Notes: generated by a model not told the origin, from the letters alone. DNA of 7,653 bases from Pyrinomonadaceae bacterium (GCA_013812565.1 JACCTF010000489.1:1-7653), one strand, 5' to 3'. Shown: positions 1 through 7,027, counted from the first letter of the stretch. Numbers and translations are program-made.

Positions 1-2549
1 GAGGGGCGTCGCCGGTTTCAACTGCCGCAAATTTCAGCGAAGTGGAAGTTGATACGGTCTTACAACGTGCCGCGACCGCAGCACTGGCGCAGCGTGAAGG
101 AACGGTTGTGGTGATGGATGCGCAAACCGGGCGACTGCGTGCAGTGGTAAATTCACGCTTTGCCTTTGAGGAAGCCGTCTCGCCGGGTTCGACAATTAAA
201 CCGTTTACTACGCTCGCGGCGCTCCGCGTTGGGTTGATTAACGCCGATTCGCGCCTCGTCTGTCACGAACGCTACAAGCAAGGCGACTTCGAGATTGCGT
301 GTTCACATCCCCGGTTCAAGCCTTCGTTCGATCCGGTCAAAGCGCTGGCCTATTCCTGCAACTACTATTACGCAAAACTCGGCGAAGGGTTGAGCGAGGG
401 CACATTTAACGAGACGCTCGCTTCATTCGGGTTCGGTGCACGGACGGGCACGGGTGAACGAGAAGCATCTGGAATGTTGCCGCACAAAGCTTGGCGTACG
501 AGCAACGCGCTCGGCGAGTCGCAACAACTGCTCGTCACGCCCGTGCAATTGATCACCGCTTATGCTGCGCTCGCGAACGGCGGACGCCTCTTCACGCCGC
601 AACAGGCCGCGCCCCTCGACTTCGTGCCGCAGGAACGGGCGTGTCCATTTATCGCGCCGGGAGATCGTGTGCTGCTGCTGGAAGGTATGCGCGGCGCAGT
701 CACTTATGGCACGGCATCGCGCGCTCGTTTGAACTCACTGCCCGGACGTATCTTCGGCAAGACCGGCACCGCCACGCCCGTCGACGATTTTCGTGCGCAC
801 GGTTGGTTCGTCGGCTTCGCGGCCGACGGGGACGCGGGCGAAACAGTACCGCCAAGTAGCGTCCAACTGGTCGTTCTTGTTTTCCTCAAGCGAGCCAGCG
901 GGGCAGAATGCGCGGAGCTGGCTCGACCCATCTTTGAAGAGTATGCTCGGACACACACGAAACGCTCGGATGCTCTGGAACAGCAAGGCACGACGCGACG
1001 AACCGACGCCCGTCGTGCTTCTTCCGATGTCCCGATACAGATTCGTCTCGTGCGTGAAGATGCGATAAAGACATTATCACTCGATGATTATCTGTTCGGC
1101 GTGTTGGCGGCGGAAGCAAGCGTCGAGAATGAGTATGAAGCGCTCCGTGCACAGGCGGTTGTCAGCCGCACCTATGCGCTCAAAAACTTGCGCCGCCACC
1201 GTCAGGATGGTTACGACCTGTGCAACACCACGCACTGTCAAAGATACGTAACCTTCGAGGGCGAAAGCGCGCGTGCTGACTTTTCTGCTCTGCTGCATCG
1301 CGCAGTAAGCGAAACCTCCGGCGAGGTTCTGCGCGACGAACAAGGCCATGTGGCCGATGCCTACTTTAGCGCCTCATGTGGCGGCGCGACGGCCAACATG
1401 AAATCTCTGTGGGGCGTTGCCGCACCAAGCTATTTACGCGGAGTGCGTGATGAAACTTGTGCGGGCGGGCGCGACCACAGTTGGATCGACCGGCTCTCAA
1501 TCGCACAGTTGACGAAAGCCTTGCAGAGCGACCCGCGCAGTAATATAGGCGCGCGACTCGACAACATAATCGTTATCAAGCGCGATGCGACCGGGCGTGC
1601 CGAGATGGTTGCGCTTGAGGGAGAACGACGCCGCATCTTGCGCGGGTGGGATTTCAAAATCATCATCGGACGCACGCTCGGCTGGAATGTGCTGCGAAGC
1701 ACGCGGTTTGATATTGAGCGTACGGGAACGCATTTCGTTTTTCGCGGCAGCGGGTTTGGTCACGGTTTGGGTCTCTGTCAACGCGGAGCACACGTGATGG
1801 CCGAGCGCGGCGCTTCCTACCGCGTAATCCTTGGGCGCTATCTTCCGGGCACAAACGTCAGCGGCATCAAGAAGTCAGCCGCACAAATTCAAAATACATA
1901 CCATAATATCCATCTTAGAACTGCGCTCGGCACATCTCCGCGTCGGGAGTCTCTGCCGCTGCGACGCACTCTCTCTAACGAGCATTTTCATATTAACTAC
2001 CCGGCGCACGTCTCGCAGAGTGACATCGAAGTTGCGATGCGCACGCTCGAAGCGGCGCGCCGTGATGTCGCACAGCGTTTGTCGGCGGCATCGCTCAACT
2101 TCAATGAAGCGATGGTGCTCGACATTTATGTTCACAACATGACAGGAGAGTTTATCAGTGCCACAGGGCAACCATCGTGGGTGGCCGCGGTCACGACTCG
2201 CAATAGTCGTATTGATTTGCAACCGCTTGCTGTGCTGCGTCGGCGCGGCATACTCACTACCACTCTGCGGCATGAATACGTTCATGTTGTGATTGAAGCT
2301 CTCAGTCAGAGACGTCCGCCGCGCTGGCTGATTGAAGGGCTGGCGGCGTATGTTGCCGGCGAAGGACCGATGCTCATGCGCTCGGAGGTGGAAACTAAAC
2401 TGCCGCTTGATGAGATTGAACGAAGGCTCAGCCGTCCCGGTTCGGCGCAGGAGATGCGCACGCTCTACGCCGCCGCTTACCGCGAAGTGAGTCGGCTTAT
2501 CCGTCAGGAAGGTGAACCTCGTGTGTGGCGTCAGGTAGCAGGCGGTTGA
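1..2549 (+). CDS. Penicillin-binding transpeptidase / SpoIID-LytB / gluzincin-like peptidase fusion (5' partial)
   Basis: This is a predicted envelope peptidoglycan enzyme with three domains. Residues are numbered from the GTG at 42. (i) Residues ~5-300 are a penicillin-binding transpeptidase with all three active-site motifs: S50-T-I-K53 (nucleophile), S105-C-N107 and K240-T-G242. (ii) After a polar linker (~305-330), residues ~332-615 match SpoIID/LytB, the sporulation-type lytic transglycosylase fold. They contain LSLDDYLFGVLAAEA with the family Glu (E358), the C394-x4-C399 pair reported as metal-binding in SpoIID, and GFGHGLGLCQRGA at 571-583. (iii) Residues ~650-835 resemble peptidase-MA gluzincins, with H744-E-Y-V-H748 and E765 in RWLIEGLAAY. 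The frame is open from base 3 with no stop, GTG 42 has no Shine-Dalgarno sequence or signal peptide, and the transpeptidase fold starts at once. The true start and an N-terminal membrane anchor therefore probably lie left of the window. Family assignments come from motifs; joint action on peptidoglycan is inferred. Confidence 0.88.
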   Translation, partial: GASPVSTAANFSEVEVDTVLQRAATAALAQREGTVVVMDAQTGRLRAVVNSRFAFEEAVSPGSTIKPFTTLAALRVGLINADSRLVCHERYKQGDFEIACSHPRFKPSFDPVKALAYSCNYYYAKLGEGLSEGTFNETLASFGFGARTGTGEREASGMLPHKAWRTSNALGESQQLLVTPVQLITAYAALANGGRLFTPQQAAPLDFVPQERACPFIAPGDRVLLLEGMRGAVTYGTASRARLNSLPGRIFGKTGTATPVDDFRAHGWFVGFAADGDAGETVPPSSVQLVVLVFLKRASGAECAELARPIFEEYARTHTKRSDALEQQGTTRRTDARRASSDVPIQIRLVREDAIKTLSLDDYLFGVLAAEASVENEYEALRAQAVVSRTYALKNLRRHRQDGYDLCNTTHCQRYVTFEGESARADFSALLHRAVSETSGEVLRDEQGHVADAYFSASCGGATANMKSLWGVAAPSYLRGVRDETCAGGRDHSWIDRLSIAQLTKALQSDPRSNIGARLDNIIVIKRDATGRAEMVALEGERRRILRGWDFKIIIGRTLGWNVLRSTRFDIERTGTHFVFRGSGFGHGLGLCQRGAHVMAERGASYRVILGRYLPGTNVSGIKKSAAQIQNTYHNIHLRTALGTSPRRESLPLRRTLSNEHFHINYPAHVSQSDIEVAMRTLEAARRDVAQRLSAASLNFNEAMVLDIYVHNMTGEFISATGQPSWVAAVTTRNSRIDLQPLAVLRRRGILTTTLRHEYVHVVIEALSQRRPPRWLIEGLAAYVAGEGPMLMRSEVETKLPLDEIERRLSRPGSAQEMRTLYAAAYREVSRLIRQEGEPRVWRQVAGG

Positions 2550-2590
2550 GAAACTGGTGCTATTTCAAGGAAGTTGTTTTGAGAGTTGAT

Positions 2591-2699
2591 CTTCACCACA
2601 GGGGCACAGAGGTAGCACAAAGAGTTGAATTTTTTTCTCTGTGTCCTCTCCAGTCTTTGCGATCTCTGTGTTAAAACTGCCTTGCATAACAGTTGCACT
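2591..2699. repeat. Palindromic intergenic repeat, copy A (CACAGAGG family)
   Basis: This is a fold-back element in the gap between the transpeptidase fusion and the metallohydrolase. The left arm begins CTTCACCACAGGGGCACAG (2591). The right arm contains CTCTGTGTCCTCTCC (2637-2651) and GATCTCTGTGTTAAAA (2661-2676). The arms are imperfect complements around an AT-rich centre near 2626-2636. It is clearly related to copy B at 5091-5253: both open with CTTCACCACAG and both close with GATCTCTGTGTTAAAA. The similarity continues past the palindrome as CTGCCTTGCATAAC here versus CTACCTTACGTAAC in B, then TTGCACTAAC versus TTGCACTAGC. Elements of this wording are familiar as dispersed palindromes in environmental bacterial genomes; their function is not known to me. 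No transposase is present. The element ends about 17 bases before the next start codon, so any promoter for that gene lies inside or upstream of it. Confidence 0.8.
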
Positions 2700-2716
2700 A
2701 ACAAGGTCGGCAAAAC

Positions 2717-5056
2717 ATGAGAGCTTACAAGATTGATTCGGTTGTCTCATCGCGTGAGCGATGCACAAGCCGCTCTTTGAGGTTCGGCATTCTGTCGCTC
2801 AGCTTAAGCCTGCTGTCCGCTTCGCTTGCCGCGCAAGAGTTGCCGAGAGTTGCAGAGGTAGAACTGCAACCGCTCGCCGCACAAGTCGTGCGATTGGTGG
2901 AAGCAATGGATTACCTCGGCGTGCCACTAAGCGCCCCTGACAAGCAAAGATTGGAGCAGGCCGCGCGTGAAACGGATGCGGCGCGGGCGATCACCGAGAT
3001 TCAAACTGTGCTTGACAAGCATTGCCTCGCAGACATCCACATCAACCCCGAGAGTCGCGTCAAGGTCGCGCAAGGTCCCGCGAGAGCCGAACTCGTTGAA
3101 CATGGCTGGACATCGTATCTCGTAAAAGTTCGTAACGAAGCGGGCGTGACCGCGGAACTTAAAGCCACGAGTCCGAACGCGATGCGTGTCTTTGCACGGC
3201 CGAAGGAGTTCGTCGGCAGCCCCACCCCGCGTCAGACTGTGACGGCGCGCGATGTCGCCAACCGCTGGCTCGACATGCGCATGTACAACAGCCAGCCGCT
3301 TAATCAGAAGCTCTCCGGCCTCGCTCTCGAATACCGGATCATTCAGCTTTACAGTCGCGACCGGGGACGGCGCGAAGCCAAAATTAGTTTCAACGTCGGG
3401 CAGGGGACACAGGACATAGGCTTTCGCAACGATGTCCCGATCCTCTTCACATGTCGCCCATCAATGGATGTCACGCTGCGTGTGCTGGATGAGAACAATG
3501 CTCCGACGACTGCTTCCTTCGTCATCCGCGACGCACAAGGAAATGTTTATCCTTCGCAGGCTAAGCGTCTGGCTCCTGACTTTGCGTTTCATCCACAGAT
3601 TTACCGCGCCGATGGCGAGCGGATAAGACTTCCGGCGGGAATTTACACCGTTGAGTTTTCGCGCGGCCCCGAATACCTGGTGACGCGTCAAGCGATGAAA
3701 GTTGTGCAGAACCAGTCGAAAGGGAAACCGCAAGTGTGGACGTTCCGACTCCAGCGTTGGATTGATGCGGCGAAGCTCGGCTGGTACTCGGGCGATCATC
3801 ATATCCACGCCGCCGGTTGCATGCATTATGAAAGCCCGACTGAGGGCGTGCTGCCGCAAGATATGATCCGCCACATCGTCGGCGAGGCGCTCAGCGTCGG
3901 CAGCGTCCTGACATGGGGGCCAAGCTACTACTTCCAAAAGCAGTTCTTTGAAGCCAAAGTTAACCGACTCTCGACAGCTGAGAATCTGATGCGTTATGAC
4001 CTCGAAGTATCCGGCTTCCCTTCGAGTCACTGCGGACATTTAGTGCTGCTGCGTTTGATGGATCAGAACTACCTCGGGGCCGAGAAGATCGAGCAGTGGC
4101 CCACGTGGAGTTTGCCCGTCTTGCAGTGGGCCAAGAGGCAGGGCGCAGTCACAGGCTTTGCTCATTCGGGTTGGGGCTTGGAAGTAAAGACGGATCGTTT
4201 GCCGAACTACGAGCTGCCGCCGTTTGACGGCATCGGCGCGAATGAATATATCGTTGACGTAACGCATGATGCGGTTGATTTCATCTCGACCGTGGATACG
4301 CCTTCGGTGTGGGAATTGAACATCTGGTATCACACCTTAAACAGCGGCTTTCGCACGCGCATCAGCGGCGAGACAGATTTCCCGTGCATCTATGGTGAGC
4401 GCGTCGGGATGGGTCGCAGCTACGTTAAGTTGGATAAAGGGCTTGACTATGATGCGTGGGTGGCGGGCGTGCGCGACGGCCGCGCGTATGTGTCGGATGG
4501 TAAAAGTCACTTGATTGACTTTCGCGTGAACGAACAGCCGGTTGGTACTAAAGGAAGCGAATTGAAACTTGATAAGCCAGCGACGGTGCGGGTCACGGCA
4601 AGAGTTGCCGCGCGGCTTGACGAGAAACCGAATGAAACGCTTCGCGCCAAGCGCTACGATGAGCAGCCCTACTGGGACATTGAACGAGCGCGCATCGAGG
4701 GGACGCGCGAAGTGCCGGTTGAGTTGATCGTCAATGGCGAGTCTACAGCCAAGAAGAGTATCCTTGCCGACGGTTCGATGCAGGTTGTAGCTTTCGATGT
4801 ACCCGTTGAGCGCAGCAGTTGGGTGGCCTTGCGCATCCTGCCGTCATCACATACAAATCCGATTTTTGTTACGGTTGATGGCAAGCCGGTTCGCGCTTCA
4901 CGCCGTAGCGCGGAGTGGTGTTTGAAAGCTGTCGATCAGTGTTGGAGCCAGAAAGCGCCGAAGATCGCGGCGACCGAGCGCGGTGCGGCCGCAGAGGCAT
5001 ACGAGCACGCGCGGGCTATTTACCGTCGGATCATTACAGAGAGTGTTGAGCCATGA
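2717..5056 (+). CDS. Secreted CehA/McbA-family PHP-domain metallohydrolase
   Basis: This 779-residue protein is predicted to be exported. A basic N-terminus (RERCTSRSLR) and the hydrophobic stretch FGILSLSLSLLSASLAAQ (~23-40) form a signal peptide with likely cleavage near SLAA|Q. Residues ~40-350 contain beta-rich segments, some resembling carbohydrate-binding or Ig-like modules. The PHP-type catalytic region follows at ~355-600. Candidate metal ligands are D360-H-H-I-H364, H438/H441 in SSHCGHLVLL, H483 in GFAHSGWGLE, and D554 in GETDFP. Residues ~600-779 form a conserved beta-rich tail. CehA/McbA relatives hydrolyse carbamate or amide/ester bonds (carbaryl hydrolase is the namesake), but the substrate here is unknown. 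The usual TDHN motif after the first metal site appears replaced by LTWGP, so the metal site may be atypical. ATG 2717 is chosen because it precedes the signal peptide; a weak AAGG (2703-2706) lies 10 bases upstream. The stop codon overlaps the next ATG (ATGA), suggesting translational coupling to the GGT gene. Confidence 0.85.
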   Translation: MRAYKIDSVVSSRERCTSRSLRFGILSLSLSLLSASLAAQELPRVAEVELQPLAAQVVRLVEAMDYLGVPLSAPDKQRLEQAARETDAARAITEIQTVLDKHCLADIHINPESRVKVAQGPARAELVEHGWTSYLVKVRNEAGVTAELKATSPNAMRVFARPKEFVGSPTPRQTVTARDVANRWLDMRMYNSQPLNQKLSGLALEYRIIQLYSRDRGRREAKISFNVGQGTQDIGFRNDVPILFTCRPSMDVTLRVLDENNAPTTASFVIRDAQGNVYPSQAKRLAPDFAFHPQIYRADGERIRLPAGIYTVEFSRGPEYLVTRQAMKVVQNQSKGKPQVWTFRLQRWIDAAKLGWYSGDHHIHAAGCMHYESPTEGVLPQDMIRHIVGEALSVGSVLTWGPSYYFQKQFFEAKVNRLSTAENLMRYDLEVSGFPSSHCGHLVLLRLMDQNYLGAEKIEQWPTWSLPVLQWAKRQGAVTGFAHSGWGLEVKTDRLPNYELPPFDGIGANEYIVDVTHDAVDFISTVDTPSVWELNIWYHTLNSGFRTRISGETDFPCIYGERVGMGRSYVKLDKGLDYDAWVAGVRDGRAYVSDGKSHLIDFRVNEQPVGTKGSELKLDKPATVRVTARVAARLDEKPNETLRAKRYDEQPYWDIERARIEGTREVPVELIVNGESTAKKSILADGSMQVVAFDVPVERSSWVALRILPSSHTNPIFVTVDGKPVRASRRSAEWCLKAVDQCWSQKAPKIAATERGAAAEAYEHARAIYRRIITESVEP

Positions 5057-6948
5057 AGCATATTTCGTTTGAGTGTACGGAACGCGAAACTTCACCACAG
5101 AGGCACAGAGGGACACAGAGGATGCACAGAGTAAAGATAAAAGGCAGAAGTCAGAAAGCAGCACGAGGCTTTTGTCTGCCCACTGCCCACTGCCTACTGC
5201 CCACTTTCCTCTGTGCCTCTGTGATCTCTGTGTTAAAAACTACCTTACGTAACTTGCCCCTTGAGATTGCACTAGCGTGTTACCTGCTGCTTCCCATGAA
5301 CATATTCGCTCAAGATCGCCCCGTCGGCAGAGGTTTCGCGACGCGCTCTGAAGTCATCGCCCGCAGCGGCATGGCCGCGACGAGTCAGCCGCTCGCCACG
5401 CAAGTCGCGTTGGACATTTTGAAGCAGGGCGGCACGGCGGTCGACGCGGCGATTGCCGCTAATGCTCTGCTGGGACTCGTTGAACCCACGGGCAACGGCA
5501 TGGGTGGGGATTTGTTCGCCATCATCTGGGACCCGAAGACGCAGAAGCTGCACGGACTAAACGCCTCGGGCCGCTCGCCGTACGCGCTGACGCTCGACTA
5601 TTTCAAAAAGCAGAACCTGAAAAAGATTCCATCCTATGGGCCGCTTCCCGTGTCCGTGCCCGGCTGCGTGGACGGGTGGTTCGAGATGCACGGAAAGTTC
5701 GGACGGCTTCCGATGCCAACACTCCTTGCGCCGGTTATACAGTATGCGAGAGAAGGCTTTCCGGTGACGGAAGTGATTGCGGAAGGGTGGGAGCGCGGCG
5801 TCGCGCTCCACATGAAGTGGCCCGGAGTTAAGGAGACTTTTACATTCGAGGGGCGAGCGCCGAAGAAGGGAGACATCTTCCGCAATCCTTACCTGGCTAA
5901 TGCGCTCGAAAGAATCGCACGCGGCGGCCGTGATGAGTTTTACAAAGGGGAAATTGCACGCACGATTGATGCGTACATGAAGCGGGTGGGCGGGTTCCTC
6001 TCATACAGAGACTTGGCCGAACACCGCTCGGATTGGATCGAACCTGTTTCGACAGACTATCGCGGCTATACGGTTTGGGAACTGCCGCCGAACGGACAAG
6101 GCATCGCCGCGTTGCAGATGCTGAACATCTTGGAAGGGTACGATCTGCGAAGCATGGGGTTCGGCACACCAGCGCACGTTCACCACTTTGTCGAAGCGAA
6201 GAAAGTGGTCTTTGAAGATCGCGCCCGGTTTTATGCTGATCCCGCTTTCAATAAAATTCCTGTTCGTGAACTGATCTCGAAAGATTACGCAAACGAACGA
6301 CGCAAGCTGATCGACCCTGCACGCGCTGGCCGCAGCTACGATGCCGGGAATCCCGCGTTGAAGGAAGGAGACACGATCTACATGACGGTGGCTGATCGCG
6401 ACGGCATGATGGTGTCGTTGATCCAGAGCAATTACCGCGGGATGGGATCAGGCATGACGCCCGACGGCTTAGGATTCATGCTGCAAGATCGCGGCGAGAT
6501 GTTCACTTTAGAGGAAGGACAGTTTAATACTTATGCGCCACACAAACGGCCGTTTCACACGATCATCCCGGCGTTCATCACCAAAGATAATCAGCCCTTT
6601 ATGAGCTTCGGCGTGATGGGCGGCGAGTTTCAACCCTTGGGTCACGTGCAGATCATCATGAACGTGATCGACTTCGGGATGAACATCCAAGAGGCGGGCG
6701 ACGCTCCGCGCATCAGCCACTCAGGTTCGTCGGAGCCGACGGGCGAACGAATGACGGACAGCGGCATGGTGTCGTTAGAATCCGGCTTTCCTTATGAAAC
6801 GATTCGCGAACTGATGAGTATGGGACACCGGATCGGATACGATCCCGGAGTTTACGGCGGCTACCAGGCGATCATGTTTGATGCGAAGAACAAAGTCTTC
6901 TACGGAGCTTCGGAATCCCGCAAAGACGGGCAAGCGGCCGGGTACTAA
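5053..6948 (+). CDS. Gamma-glutamyltransferase family protein (GGT, Ntn hydrolase)
   Basis: This is a complete GGT-family precursor, 631 codons from ATG 5053. These N-terminal nucleophile enzymes self-cleave before a threonine, then hydrolyse or transfer gamma-glutamyl groups, usually in the periplasm. The large subunit shows GMAATSQPLATQVALDILKQ and EPTGNGMGGDLFA, plus R174 in NASGRSP, at the position of the substrate-carboxylate arginine. The predicted cleavage and catalytic residue is T441 in EGDTIYMTVADRDG. The small subunit has M-G523-G524 where classical enzymes have PGGSRI, and it ends with the family-typical YGASESRKDGQAAGY. This resembles GGT-like homologues more than E. coli Ggt, so the substrate is uncertain. 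The start is in doubt. ATG 5053 overlaps the upstream stop as ATGA, but codons ~13-64 translate palindromic repeat B. A signal peptide, LKTTLRN followed by hydrophobic residues to NIFA|Q, occupies ~60-86. GTG 5221 or GTG 5230 would place it at the N-terminus; ATG 5296 would remove it. Family membership is firm; the N-terminus is not. Confidence 0.88.
   Translation: MKHISFECTERETSPQRHRGTQRMHRVKIKGRSQKAARGFCLPTAHCLLPTFLCASVISVLKTTLRNLPLEIALACYLLLPMNIFAQDRPVGRGFATRSEVIARSGMAATSQPLATQVALDILKQGGTAVDAAIAANALLGLVEPTGNGMGGDLFAIIWDPKTQKLHGLNASGRSPYALTLDYFKKQNLKKIPSYGPLPVSVPGCVDGWFEMHGKFGRLPMPTLLAPVIQYAREGFPVTEVIAEGWERGVALHMKWPGVKETFTFEGRAPKKGDIFRNPYLANALERIARGGRDEFYKGEIARTIDAYMKRVGGFLSYRDLAEHRSDWIEPVSTDYRGYTVWELPPNGQGIAALQMLNILEGYDLRSMGFGTPAHVHHFVEAKKVVFEDRARFYADPAFNKIPVRELISKDYANERRKLIDPARAGRSYDAGNPALKEGDTIYMTVADRDGMMVSLIQSNYRGMGSGMTPDGLGFMLQDRGEMFTLEEGQFNTYAPHKRPFHTIIPAFITKDNQPFMSFGVMGGEFQPLGHVQIIMNVIDFGMNIQEAGDAPRISHSGSSEPTGERMTDSGMVSLESGFPYETIRELMSMGHRIGYDPGVYGGYQAIMFDAKNKVFYGASESRKDGQAAGY
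5107..5124 (+). promoter_or_regulatory. Repeat-borne Shine-Dalgarno-like AGAGGG before an in-frame ATG
   Basis: AGAGGG (5107-5112) lies nine bases before ATG 5122, which is in frame with the GGT body (residue 24 of the long form). The purine-rich word belongs to the left arm of the palindrome, so the resemblance to a ribosome-binding site may be accidental. The arm could also be sequestered in the hairpin. It is listed because it is one of several candidate starts; ATG 5053 has no better site upstream. Confidence 0.2.
5177..5204. repeat. Heptamer tandem repeat, 4 x TGCCCAC
   Basis: There are four head-to-tail 7-base units at 5177, 5184, 5191 and 5198: TGCCCAC, TGCCCAC, TGCCTAC and TGCCCAC. 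Only the third differs, by one base. They lie inside the palindromic element, between its inner hairpin and its right outer arm. The unit length is not a multiple of three, so loss or gain of one unit would shift the frame from ATG 5053 relative to the GGT body. Confidence 0.85.
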
Positions 6949-6961
6949 ACGGGCGTCGGTT

Positions 6962-7027
6962 CAGTACAGGGAGCGGTAGCGACTTGTACTGATGAATGAA
7001 ACCAGGTCGCTACCGCTCCCTGTGCTG
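6962..7027. repeat. Long near-perfect inverted repeat (25-bp stem) between convergent genes
   Basis: CAGGGAGCGGTAGCGAC (6967-6983) is perfectly complementary to GTCGCTACCGCTCCCTG (7006-7022). Pairing extends outward to 6962/7027 and inward to 6986/7003 with two G-T wobbles, giving a 25-bp stem and a 16-base loop (6987-7002). It starts 13 bases after the GGT stop codon. No clear T-run follows on either strand, so it is not a classical intrinsic terminator, though it could stabilise the GGT mRNA 3' end. I recall similar GAGCGGTAGCGACC-type palindromes recurring in Acidobacteriota genomes, which would make it a REP- or MITE-like dispersed element, but I could not check this. Confidence 0.8.

Larger units (their letters stand above)
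5091..5253. repeat. Palindromic repeat, copy B, inside the 5' end of the GGT reading frame
   Basis: This is a fold-back element related to copy A. The 16-base CACAGAGGCACAGAGG at 5096-5111 is perfectly complementary to CCTCTGTGCCTCTGTG at 5208-5223. The outer homology continues to GATCTCTGTGTTAAAA, and the flank shared with copy A runs to about 5253, possibly to 5277 (TTGCACTAGC). Between the arms is a second nested hairpin: GGCAGA (5143-5148) with TCTGCC (5175-5180), and AAAGC (5155-5159) with GCTTT (5168-5172). A short tandem repeat follows. In the GGT frame the element has no stop codon and reads as SPQRHRGTQR and later LCASVISVLK, a type of low-complexity peptide that such repeats produce when translated. 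Its nested composition suggests two repeat families combined. Confidence 0.82.

Noticed and set aside
42..44. GTG as the true start of the transpeptidase fusion gene
   Set aside because: The frame is open to the left edge, there is no Shine-Dalgarno sequence, and no signal peptide or anchor would precede the transpeptidase fold. The gene is treated as cut by the window.
1875..2285. 136-codon open frame on the - strand inside the fusion gene
   Set aside because: It is antisense to the region leading to the HEYVH motif, has no recognisable domain, and is a shadow.
2550..2716. Promoter for the metallohydrolase gene in the gap
   Set aside because: The gap is almost entirely palindromic repeat. 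I saw no convincing -35/-10 pair with proper spacing, so none is annotated.
3461..4039. 192-codon open frame on the - strand within the metallohydrolase gene
   Set aside because: It is antisense to the conserved PHP core, has no family motif or ribosome-binding site, and is best explained as a codon-bias shadow.
5091..5234. CRISPR array, because of repeated CACAGAGG/CCTCTGTG words
   Set aside because: The words are short, inverted rather than regularly spaced direct repeats, with no unique spacers of constant length and no cas gene nearby.
5296..6948. GGT starting at ATG 5296 as a cytoplasmic enzyme
   Set aside because: This would remove a well-formed signal peptide ending NIFA|Q immediately before the mature protein. 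There is no convincing ribosome-binding site before it, so an upstream start is favoured.
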